Shown here: positions 1-7,581 of the stretch, piece by piece
Layout: every line of letters begins with the position of its first letter
Numbering within the stretch: position 1 is the stretch's first letter
Assembly (NCBI GenBank): GCA_934183165.1
Contig: CAKPRZ010000017.1
Location: 1-15,906 of the forward strand
DNA length: 15,906 nucleotides
DNA from: an uncultured Bacilli bacterium
GTDB lineage: Bacteria; Bacillota_I; Bacilli_A; RF39; UBA660
Direction of reading: 5' to 3'
Notes under the pieces: generated by a model
The model's database searches: none
What the model was told of the DNA's origin: nothing
The model's input: the letters and a program-made list of their open reading frames with translations, nothing else
Made by a program: the position numbers and the translations under genes

Positions 1-10
1 CCCCCCCCCC
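1..10. other. Poly-C run at contig edge, probable artefact
   Basis: Ten consecutive C residues open the window. Nothing comparable occurs elsewhere in this AT-rich sequence. A G or C homopolymer at a contig tip is typical of two-colour Illumina no-signal base calls (read as G) carried into an assembly. This reading is inference; a real C-tract cannot be excluded from the sequence alone. Confidence 0.6.
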
Positions 11-30
11 GATGCATTTTTTCAAGCAAA

Positions 31-54
31 AAACCAAGTAATAATACTTGGTTT
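31..54 (-). terminator. Intrinsic terminator after parC
   Basis: A perfect 10-bp inverted repeat (AAACCAAGTA / TACTTGGTTT) encloses a 4-base loop. Read on the minus strand it runs straight into a U-tract of six. It lies 27 bases beyond the parC stop codon and would end the uvrC-to-parC transcript. The stem has only modest GC content but no mismatches. Confidence 0.8.
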
Positions 55-81
55 ACGTAAACAAATTTACTTATTTTATTT

Positions 82-2610
82 TTATACATCTATATCTATG
101 AAATCATCTATAGTCATTAATCTATCATCTATTTCTTTTAATGATACCTTTTTTACTGGGTTTTCATTAGAAATATCAGTATTAACATCAATATCTTTTC
201 TTTTTATTAAATCTACATTTTTAAAAATAGATTTAACTTGCTTTTTAACAATAACTGATCCTGTAGAATATCTATCCATTATTGGCAATTCAGTAACTTT
301 AATAATTTTAGTATCAATACCTTTTAGACCTATAAATTCTCTTCCATTAACAACAATAGCACCTATTGTGCGATATGGATTTGTTTTTACTTCTCTAAGT
401 ACTAAAAGTCCTCTTTTTGCTCTTGATGTTTTTTCAAACTCAGATAATTTTACTCTCTTTCCGGTTCCTTTATCTGTAACAACAGCAAGATATTCATCAC
501 CATCATCAAAATTTGATGTACTAACAACATAATCATCTTTCAAGTTTATAGACTTAACGCCACTGGTTCTAAGCCCTACTATTGGTATTTCAGAAGTATT
601 ATACCAAAGTCCATAAGACTTATTAGTTGTTACAAAAACATTACTATATTTTGTTATAAATGCATCAATAAGTTTATCCTTTTCTTTTAATTTCATACAA
701 TTAATAGGTTTAGAATAACGAGATGACTTAAAATCTTTTAATAATGTTCTCTTAATCATACCGTTCTTTGTTACCATAGTGATATCAAGATTATCTTCAA
801 ATGAAGTAATAGGTATTACTGATACTATTTTTTCATCACTGTCTAGTTTTATAACATTACTAATATGTTTTCCAAGATCTTTCCAAGCACAAACAGGTAT
901 TTCATGAACTGGTAAATATAAGAAATTGCCAAGACTAGTAAATACTAAAATAGTATCTAATGTATTAAGCTCAAATAGGCCTAATAAATAATCTCCATCT
1001 TTTAAAGTTAGCTCATCCTTACTAGCAGAATAACTTCTTAATGATGCACGTTTAACATAACCATCCTTAGTTATCATAACCATTACATCTTCTTTTGGAA
1101 TCATTACTGTTGTATCAACTTTTATTTCTGTGATTTCAGCTTTTATATCAGTCTTTCTTGGAGTAGCATATTCTTTTTTAATCTTTCTAAGTTCTTCTTT
1201 TAAGACATTCTTTAACGTTTCATCATTATTTAAAATTGCTTCCAACCCTTTTATCATAAATCTTAACTTTTCTAATTCTTCTTCCAATAATTTAACATCA
1301 GTATTGGTTAAACGATATAATTGTAATGTAATAATTGCTTCAGCTTGTTTTTCAGTAAAATCAAAACATTTAACTAAATTATCACGTGCATCTGATTTAT
1401 TAGAACTTGCTCTAATTACTTTTATTACCTCATCTAATATAGATAAACATTTTATTAGACCTTCTACTATATGTAGTCGTTCCATTGCATGATTTAGATG
1501 AAATTTAGTTCTTCTAATTACAAATTCTTTTTGATGTACAATGTATGCATCAAGAACTTCTAATATACCTAGTTGTTTTGGTCTTCTATTTACAATAGCT
1601 ATTACGTTAAAATTATAAGAAATTTGAAGATCTGTATTTTTTAATAAATAATTTAAAACATTTTCTTTGTTACAATCCTTTTTCAAGTCAATTACAATTC
1701 TTAAACCATCTCGGTCTGATTCATCACGAACTTCAATCATTCCATCTATTTTTTTGTCAATTCTAATTTCATCTATTTTTCTTACTAGTAGAGCTTTATT
1801 AACTTCATAAGGAATTTCTGTTATAACAAGTGCTAGTTTGCCTTTTCCTTCTTCGAATGTAGTTCTGGCTTTTATTATGATCCTACCACGTCCATTTGTA
1901 TATGCACTAGTAATTCCATCAAGTCCTTCAACAATTCCTCCAGTTGGGAAATCCGGTCCTTTTACTATATCTATAATTGTTTCTAATCTACAATTAGGAG
2001 AATCAATTCTTTTTATAGTAGCATCAATTACTTCTCCTAAATTATGCGGAGGAATATTCGTTGCATATCCGGCTGAAATTCCAGAAGCACCATTTACTAA
2101 AAGATTAGGAAATTTAGCAGGTAATACAGTGGGTTCTAATTCTGTATCATCAAAGTTTGGAGCCATATTTACTGTATCGTAATCCAAGTCTTTTAACATT
2201 TCGTTACTAATTTTAGCAAGACGGGCCTCAGTATAACGCATAGCAGCTGGACTATCTCCATCCATAGAACCATTATTACCATGCATATCAATATAAGGAG
2301 TATTTTGCTTCCACCACTGACTCATTCTTACCATAGCTTCATATATAGAAGAATCACCATGTGGATGATAATTACCCATAACATTACCTACTGTTTTAGC
2401 ACTTTTACGATATGGCTTATCATAAGTATTTCTATCTTTATACATACCAAACAAAATTCTTCTTTGAACCGGCTTTAATCCATCTCTAACATCAGGAATA
2501 GCGCGATCTTGAATTATATATTTAGAGTAACTACCAAATCTATCACCCATAATATCTTCAAAAGCATAATCATAAATTTTGTTCATTACTTCTTTTATAT
2601 CATTTTTCAT
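82..2610 (-). CDS. parC: DNA topoisomerase IV subunit A
   Basis: Encodes the DNA cleavage and rejoining subunit of topoisomerase IV, which pairs with ParE to unlink daughter chromosomes. The 842-residue product has the winged-helix/tower core first (RFGSYSKYIIQDRAIPDVRDG at about 24-44). The catalytic pair is Arg125-Tyr126 in AAMRYTEAR. A C-terminal beta-pinwheel starts near residue 490. The quinolone-determining loop HPHGDSSIYE (82-91) has Ser87 and Glu91, matching the wild-type Ser80/Glu84 of S. aureus GrlA. ParC is preferred over GyrA because the canonical GyrA box (QRRGGKG) is absent and the C-terminal domain has the ParC-like TSRAKRGLLVLREVK near 728-742. The ATG at 2610 has a weak ribosome site. 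A second in-frame ATG at 2586 (residue 9) would match the S. aureus start more closely, so the start is uncertain by eight residues. It is the last gene of the minus-strand run, 8 bases after the preceding stop. Confidence 0.96.
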   Translation of the reverse strand: MKNDIKEVMNKIYDYAFEDIMGDRFGSYSKYIIQDRAIPDVRDGLKPVQRRILFGMYKDRNTYDKPYRKSAKTVGNVMGNYHPHGDSSIYEAMVRMSQWWKQNTPYIDMHGNNGSMDGDSPAAMRYTEARLAKISNEMLKDLDYDTVNMAPNFDDTELEPTVLPAKFPNLLVNGASGISAGYATNIPPHNLGEVIDATIKRIDSPNCRLETIIDIVKGPDFPTGGIVEGLDGITSAYTNGRGRIIIKARTTFEEGKGKLALVITEIPYEVNKALLVRKIDEIRIDKKIDGMIEVRDESDRDGLRIVIDLKKDCNKENVLNYLLKNTDLQISYNFNVIAIVNRRPKQLGILEVLDAYIVHQKEFVIRRTKFHLNHAMERLHIVEGLIKCLSILDEVIKVIRASSNKSDARDNLVKCFDFTEKQAEAIITLQLYRLTNTDVKLLEEELEKLRFMIKGLEAILNNDETLKNVLKEELRKIKKEYATPRKTDIKAEITEIKVDTTVMIPKEDVMVMITKDGYVKRASLRSYSASKDELTLKDGDYLLGLFELNTLDTILVFTSLGNFLYLPVHEIPVCAWKDLGKHISNVIKLDSDEKIVSVIPITSFEDNLDITMVTKNGMIKRTLLKDFKSSRYSKPINCMKLKEKDKLIDAFITKYSNVFVTTNKSYGLWYNTSEIPIVGLRTSGVKSINLKDDYVVSTSNFDDGDEYLAVVTDKGTGKRVKLSEFEKTSRAKRGLLVLREVKTNPYRTIGAIVVNGREFIGLKGIDTKIIKVTELPIMDRYSTGSVIVKKQVKSIFKNVDLIKRKDIDVNTDISNENPVKKVSLKEIDDRLMTIDDFIDIDV

Positions 2611-2618
2611 TACATCAT

Positions 2619-3029
2619 CTACTTTCTAATAAACCCCTTATTTTCTTTTTCAAGCAAGTAGTTATAGGTATTAATGAATGTTTTATCAACTCTCTTTGTC
2701 TTTTTCTCTACTCTTGAAATAATTCTATTTATACAACATTTATTTAAATAATCACAATAATCATTATTGTTTAGATTACTACTATTAGGATATTCATGAC
2801 TATAAATCGTATATGAACTTTCCATATAATTAGATTTAATTCTTTTAATAAGTTTTGAATAAATAAATGTTACTTTTTCCTGATCAGTATCAAAAAACAT
2901 TTTTTCTAAATCATCTATATCAATTTTATCTATATCAAGCATATAATTAAAAACCATCCCGAATTGGCTAAATTCTGATAATCTATCGCTTAATTCTTTT
3001 TCTGTTTCTTTGTCTGTTAATAATGCCAT
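2619..3029 (-). CDS. Unrecognised 136-aa protein between parE and parC
   Basis: I do not recognise the family. The 136-residue product has no signal peptide or membrane segment, is charged and looks mostly helical. It opens with an acidic Lys/Glu/Asp-rich stretch (about 5-60) and ends strongly basic (EKKTKR near 108-113, final GFIRK). A Cys-Cys pair lies in LNKCCINRI near residue 98. The start is well supported: AAAAGGAG lies 7 bases before the ATG, and the ribosome site begins only a few bases after the parE stop (13-base gap). It ends 8 bases before parC, so it should be co-transcribed and probably translationally coupled with both topoisomerase IV genes. ParE and ParC are normally adjacent in Firmicutes. 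Its place suggests a role linked to topoisomerase IV or chromosome segregation, but that rests on context alone. Confidence 0.85.
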   Translation of the reverse strand: MALLTDKETEKELSDRLSEFSQFGMVFNYMLDIDKIDIDDLEKMFFDTDQEKVTFIYSKLIKRIKSNYMESSYTIYSHEYPNSSNLNNNDYCDYLNKCCINRIISRVEKKTKRVDKTFINTYNYLLEKENKGFIRK

Positions 3030-3042
3030 ATTACTGCTCCTT

Positions 3043-4944
3043 TTAAATTGTATAATCGTCTTCTAATGAAAATTCAACATTTTCTTCAATCCATTCTTTT
3101 CTAGGTTCTACACTGTCGCCCATCAAAACACTAACTCTTTTTTCGACCAATGATGCATCTTCGATATTAACTCTAATTAGACTTCTAGTTTCAGGGTTCA
3201 TTGTTGTTTCAGCAAGTTGATCAGCATTCATTTCACCTAATCCTTTATATCTTTGAACTTCACATTTTCTGCCTTTAACTTTTTCTTGCATTTCTTCCAT
3301 ACTATATGCATATTCTATATTTTTACCACTTGATATTTTAAATAATGGTGGCATCGCAATATATAGTTTTCCGGCTTCAATAAGAGGCCTCATGTAGCGA
3401 TAAAAGAAAGTCAAAAGCAAGCACTGAATATGTGCACCATCAACATCAGCATCGCTCATTATAATTACTTTATCATATTCACAATCATCAATTTCAAATG
3501 TATTTCCATATCCTGCGCCTATTGTATAAATTATAGTATTAATTTCTTCGTTTTTTAACATATCTTCAAGTTTTGATTTTTCAGCATTTATTACCTTACC
3601 ACGAAGGGGAAGTATTGCTTGAAATTTTCTATCTCTTCCTTGCTTTGCAGAACCTCCGGCACTATCACCCTCGACTAAGAACAATTCATTTTTCTTTTTA
3701 TTTTTAGTTTGCGCAGGAGTAAGTTTACCAGATAAAGCTCTTTCTTTAGGGTTTTTAGTTTTTCCTTTACGTGCTTCTTCTCTTGCACGCCTAGCTGCTT
3801 CTCTTGCTGTTTTACTTTTTAATGATTTTTCTATAATATCGGTAGCTACTTTTTTATTTTCTTCTAAAAAGAATTGTAATTTTTCACCAACAATAGCCTC
3901 TACTACTGTTCTTGCTTGTGGTGTTCCTAATTTACCTTTAGTTTGTCCTTCAAATTGTAATAAATCTTCTGGGATTTTAAGTGATATAACTGCAGTTAAT
4001 CCCTCTCTTACGTCACTACCTTCAAAGGCTTTATCCTTACCTTTAATATATCCATTATTTTTAGCATAGTCATTAAAAGCCCTAGTAAGCGCCGTTTTAA
4101 ATCCAACCTCATGAGAACCACCATCTACTGTTTTAACATTGTTAACAAAAGATATAATATTTTCAGAATAAGAATCAGTATACTGCATAGCAATATCTAC
4201 TTCAATTTTATTTTTTTCTCCTTCAAAACTAATTACTTTATGTAAAACATTTCGATCTTCATTTAAATATTTAACAAATTGTTCCAAACCTTTTTCATAG
4301 TAAAATTTATTACTTCTTGTGGTTTCTTCATCAATTACTTCAATAGTTAATCCTTTCAACAAAAAAGCAGATTCTTGCATTCTTTCACATATAGTTGTAA
4401 AAGAAAAATTTGTTGTAGAAAAAATACTATCATCCGGTAAAAATCTTACTGTAGTACCAGTTTTATTGGTAGTACCTATCTTCTTTAATGGAACAGCAAC
4501 ATTACCACCATTTTCAAATCTAATAAAGTACTCACCTTTATCTTTTTTTATTGTAACTTCCATCCATTTAGAAAGAGCATTAACGACACTCGCACCTACA
4601 CCATGTAATCCACCAGATACTTTATAACCAGATTCTTCAAATTTACCACCTGCATGTAATACTGTATATATAACTTCTGGTGTTGATTTACCTGATGCAT
4701 GCATTCCTACTGGAACTCCACGTCCTTGATCTTCAATACTTATACTAGAATCTTTATGTAAAACTATTTTTATATAGTTACCATAACCATTTATCGCCTC
4801 ATCAATAGCATTATCAACGATTTCCCATACCAAGTGATGTAATCCTCTTTTATCAGTTGATCCAATATACATACCAGGTCTTTTTCGTACTGCTTCTAAT
4901 CCCTCTAATATTTTTATTGAATTTTCATCATATTTTAATGCCAT
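3043..4944 (-). CDS. parE: DNA topoisomerase IV subunit B
   Basis: Encodes the ATPase subunit of topoisomerase IV, partner of ParC in decatenation. In the 633-residue reading used here, the GHKL ATPase domain has Glu41 and Asn45 (EIVDN), Asp72 (EDQGRG) and the ATP lid GGLHGVG (111-117). The TOPRIM metal-binding motifs follow as EGDSAGG (425-431) and DADVDGAH (498-505), then the conserved C-terminal QRYKGLGEMN (564-573). Firmicute ParE signatures (LPLRGKVINAEKSKL, IIYTIGAGYG) favour ParE over GyrB, as does linkage to parC. Start choice: an upstream ATG at 4953 would abut AGGAG with no spacing. The ATG at 4944 (MALKYDEN) has AGGAG at 9 bases and matches the family N-terminus, so 4944 is preferred. 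It is preceded by about 65 non-coding bases, the largest gap in the run, where a TATAAT suggests a possible internal promoter. Confidence 0.96.
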   Translation of the reverse strand: MALKYDENSIKILEGLEAVRKRPGMYIGSTDKRGLHHLVWEIVDNAIDEAINGYGNYIKIVLHKDSSISIEDQGRGVPVGMHASGKSTPEVIYTVLHAGGKFEESGYKVSGGLHGVGASVVNALSKWMEVTIKKDKGEYFIRFENGGNVAVPLKKIGTTNKTGTTVRFLPDDSIFSTTNFSFTTICERMQESAFLLKGLTIEVIDEETTRSNKFYYEKGLEQFVKYLNEDRNVLHKVISFEGEKNKIEVDIAMQYTDSYSENIISFVNNVKTVDGGSHEVGFKTALTRAFNDYAKNNGYIKGKDKAFEGSDVREGLTAVISLKIPEDLLQFEGQTKGKLGTPQARTVVEAIVGEKLQFFLEENKKVATDIIEKSLKSKTAREAARRAREEARKGKTKNPKERALSGKLTPAQTKNKKKNELFLVEGDSAGGSAKQGRDRKFQAILPLRGKVINAEKSKLEDMLKNEEINTIIYTIGAGYGNTFEIDDCEYDKVIIMSDADVDGAHIQCLLLTFFYRYMRPLIEAGKLYIAMPPLFKISSGKNIEYAYSMEEMQEKVKGRKCEVQRYKGLGEMNADQLAETTMNPETRSLIRVNIEDASLVEKRVSVLMGDSVEPRKEWIEENVEFSLEDDYTI

Positions 4945-4953
4945 TGCTATCAT

Positions 4954-4969
4954 CTCCTAGTCAATTATA
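4954..4969 (-). promoter_or_regulatory. Possible -10 box and ribosome site before parE
   Basis: On the minus strand a perfect TATAAT (4969-4964) is followed by AGGAG (4958-4954), which decides the parE start at 4944. No convincing -35 lies 16-18 bases upstream; that region is T-rich. A start site 7 bases after TATAAT would fall inside the ribosome site, so the -10 match may be chance or may give an almost leaderless mRNA. The ribosome-site assignment is firm and the promoter is tentative. Confidence 0.35.
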
Positions 4970-5009
4970 ACAAAAATAAAAAGATAAAAAAAGAATTAAG
5001 CTCAAAACT

Positions 5010-5807
5010 TTACACTTTTTTTATTTTTATTCTTGGCTTTACTAATTGATTCTTCTCATTAAAACTATTAATATCTTCTTTAATATATTCTAAAGAACCA
5101 TCCTCAATTAGCTTCATAACAGTTTCTATTTTATCATATTTTTGTGTGCCTGATGCATATGTTTTTCCAAAAGTTTCATAGTTTCTAGTTATACTATCTA
5201 AATTAGTTGAAGTAATTATTTTAGCTTGATGATTAAGAAAATTATTAATTTCATGATACAGTGTATCACTATTACAAAAGTCATCAAACACACTATTATA
5301 AATGTTAATATTAATGTCATCACAACTATTAATTCCTTTTAATATCATTTCCAATTTCCAGGCATTCAACATTTGATAATATAAATAATCTTTCATTTTA
5401 GTGTAGATTTCTTGACTGTTATCTATATCATTAATAACAAAACCCAAAACTCTTAAATTGTTATTAAGTATTAGGTCTTCTATGTATTTAAAATTATCAA
5501 CTCTCCTAGGTAACAATCTAGAATTATAATCATGAAGTTTATACTTGTATTTGGTAGTAGTTAAAAATGATAACATTTCTATCTTAAATTCATCACTAAC
5601 TTCATTTCTATCATAATAAGATTCTATATGTTTAATTAAATTATTATCTATATAACTATTAAGTTCATATTCACACCTATTGTTATAACCATGATACCAT
5701 TTATTTAAAAATCCATTTGTCCATTCATCTATATCTTTTTCATTTTTTAAATAAAATTCTTGTTTTAATTCTTCTATTATTTTTCGATAAATTTCTATAA
5801 TTTCCAT
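5010..5807 (-). CDS. Unrecognised 265-aa protein between mutL and parE
   Basis: I do not recognise the family. The 265-residue protein has no signal peptide or membrane helix and looks soluble and largely alpha-helical. It is rich in Asn, Asp, Ile and Tyr, with aromatic-rich stretches (KWYHGYNNRCEYEL near 32-45, KDYLYYQMLNAWKLEM near 139-154). A basic patch SRLLPRR lies around 96-102, and the tail is very basic (KPRIKIKKV). No catalytic motif is apparent. GGAGG lies about 5 bases before the ATG and 17 bases separate it from the mutL stop, so it is co-transcribed with uvrC and mutL. The basic tail and the DNA-repair setting would fit nucleic-acid binding, but this is inference. AT-rich codon use matches its neighbours, with no sign of recent transfer. 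Confidence 0.85.
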   Translation of the reverse strand: MEIIEIYRKIIEELKQEFYLKNEKDIDEWTNGFLNKWYHGYNNRCEYELNSYIDNNLIKHIESYYDRNEVSDEFKIEMLSFLTTTKYKYKLHDYNSRLLPRRVDNFKYIEDLILNNNLRVLGFVINDIDNSQEIYTKMKDYLYYQMLNAWKLEMILKGINSCDDININIYNSVFDDFCNSDTLYHEINNFLNHQAKIITSTNLDSITRNYETFGKTYASGTQKYDKIETVMKLIEDGSLEYIKEDINSFNEKNQLVKPRIKIKKV

Positions 5808-5824
5808 AAACCCTCCAAAAAAGT

Positions 5825-7573
5825 TTAATTCATTGCTCGTTTAAACATTTTTTCTAGTTCGTATTTTGAATAAGAAATGATTGTTGGTCTTCCATGAGGG
5901 CAAGTAAATGGATTTTCAGTATTTCTTAGGTTTTCTACTAATACTTCAACATCATCAAGTGATATATAGTCATTTGCTTTTATACTCATTTTACAAGCTA
6001 ATGTAATTGCTACTTTCTCTATAAATTTTCCATAATCAAAGTCTTCTTTTTCAATGATTATATTCATAATTTTTTTAATTGCTTCCTCTATAGCATAATC
6101 AGGAAGCCAAGTTGGATGAGATCTAATAATATATGTATTAATTCCAAACTCTTCAATATCAAATCCCATATTAATCATAATATCAAGATTGTTTTTTAGC
6201 AAGATAAATTCGTCATGTGGTAACTCTATTTTAATTGGTATTAATAAGCTAGTTACGTTATGTTTAACTTCCTTCATTGCTTTAAAATATTTTTCATAAT
6301 TAATTCTTTCAGCTGCAGCATGTTGATCTATTATATATATTCCATCTTCATTTTCACATATAACATATGTTGCAAGTGCAATACCAACTGGATACATCTT
6401 TTTTATTCTGTTTTCCCCGGTTACTATAGTTTGATTATCCTTATTATTTGCTCCATCAAAATCGAATGTAACTTCCTCTAACTTGTTATAATTAACAGGT
6501 TCTTCTTTAATTTCATAATTTGGTTTTATAGACGCAATCAAATTATCATTATTTTTTTCTTTTTCTTGTGTTTCTATTTTTGGAATCAAAGTCAAACTTT
6601 CTAATCTTTTAGAAATGATATTTGTTAAAAGAGATTTCAAAGGATCAACTTTAGAAAACTTTATATCCATTTTAGTTGGGTGGATATTAATATCAATAAG
6701 GATTGGATCAACATCTATTTCTAATACTATTATAGGAAATTTATCAACAGGTATATAAGTATGATAAGCTTCTATTATAGTCCTATTTAATTCATTATTT
6801 TTAATATATCTACCATTAACAAAAGTAATAATACTGTTTCTATTTGGCTTTGTAATTTCTGGATAAGAAATATAACCTTTTACTGTATAATCATCATTTT
6901 CTCCTTCTACAGCAATCATTTTTTTTGTTATATCAAGTCCATAGATATTATTAATAACTTTTAATAAATTTCCTTTTCCCTCGGTATTTAATATTGTTTT
7001 TTCATTATTTGTTAATATAAATTTTATATTTGGATAAGATAAAGCCATTTTATTAACATAGTCAACAATATTAGCTAGTTCAACATATAAGTTTTTTAAG
7101 TATTTCAAACGAACAGGAGTATTATAAAACAAATCCGTTACTATTATTTTTGTTCCTTTGTTAAGATCAGCCTTGGTAACATTTTTGATGTGACCACCTT
7201 CTATTTCAACTTGAGTTCCAATTTCTCCATCACAAGTTTTTAATAATACATTACTAACTGATGCGATTGAAGGAAGAGCTTCACCTCTAAAGCCTAAGCT
7301 TTCTATATTAAACAAATCATCCATTGTCTTTAATTTACTAGTAGCATGACGTGAAAAAGCCAACACTGCATCATTAGGATCCATTCCTTTTCCATTATCT
7401 GTAACTGATATCTTTTTAACGCCACTATCGATTAATTCTATTTTTATCTCACTACTGCCAGCATCTATTGAGTTTTCAACTAATTCCTTTACAACATTCA
7501 TTGTCTTTTCAATAACTTCACCAGCCGCTATTTTATTAGATAGATTTGTATCCATTACTTGTATAATTGACAT
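5825..7573 (-). CDS. mutL: DNA mismatch repair protein MutL, endonuclease type
   Basis: Couples mismatch recognition by MutS to strand incision and removal. The 582-residue protein has an N-terminal GHKL ATPase: IAAGEVIE (15-22), catalytic Glu30 and Asn34 in KELVENSIDAG, DNGKGM (59-64) and GFRGEAL (94-100). A variable linker follows at about 330-385, then a C-terminal endonuclease domain with metal-site motif DQHAAAERINYE (about 416-427, DQHA-x2-E-x4-E), ACK (about 526) and CPHGRP (558-563). This is the nicking MutL of species without MutH. The segment corresponding to the B. subtilis clamp-binding QEMIVP appears to read TSLLIP (about 441-446), lacking the Gln. AGGAGG overlaps the uvrC stop (TAGGAGG), giving an 8-base gap and likely translational coupling. 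mutS, its usual neighbour, is not in the window. Confidence 0.97.
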   Translation of the reverse strand: MSIIQVMDTNLSNKIAAGEVIEKTMNVVKELVENSIDAGSSEIKIELIDSGVKKISVTDNGKGMDPNDAVLAFSRHATSKLKTMDDLFNIESLGFRGEALPSIASVSNVLLKTCDGEIGTQVEIEGGHIKNVTKADLNKGTKIIVTDLFYNTPVRLKYLKNLYVELANIVDYVNKMALSYPNIKFILTNNEKTILNTEGKGNLLKVINNIYGLDITKKMIAVEGENDDYTVKGYISYPEITKPNRNSIITFVNGRYIKNNELNRTIIEAYHTYIPVDKFPIIVLEIDVDPILIDINIHPTKMDIKFSKVDPLKSLLTNIISKRLESLTLIPKIETQEKEKNNDNLIASIKPNYEIKEEPVNYNKLEEVTFDFDGANNKDNQTIVTGENRIKKMYPVGIALATYVICENEDGIYIIDQHAAAERINYEKYFKAMKEVKHNVTSLLIPIKIELPHDEFILLKNNLDIMINMGFDIEEFGINTYIIRSHPTWLPDYAIEEAIKKIMNIIIEKEDFDYGKFIEKVAITLACKMSIKANDYISLDDVEVLVENLRNTENPFTCPHGRPTIISYSKYELEKMFKRAMN

Positions 7574-7581
7574 AATTCCTC

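Noticed and set aside
98..2478. Plus-strand open frames across the parC region (98-532, 1130-1492, 1838-2182, 2281-2478)
   Set aside because: They are antisense to a well-supported parC, have low-complexity Ser/Ile/Phe-rich products and no good ribosome sites.
82..4953. GyrA/GyrB instead of ParC/ParE
   Set aside because: No canonical GyrA box, and the conserved segments match firmicute ParC/ParE better in both subunits.
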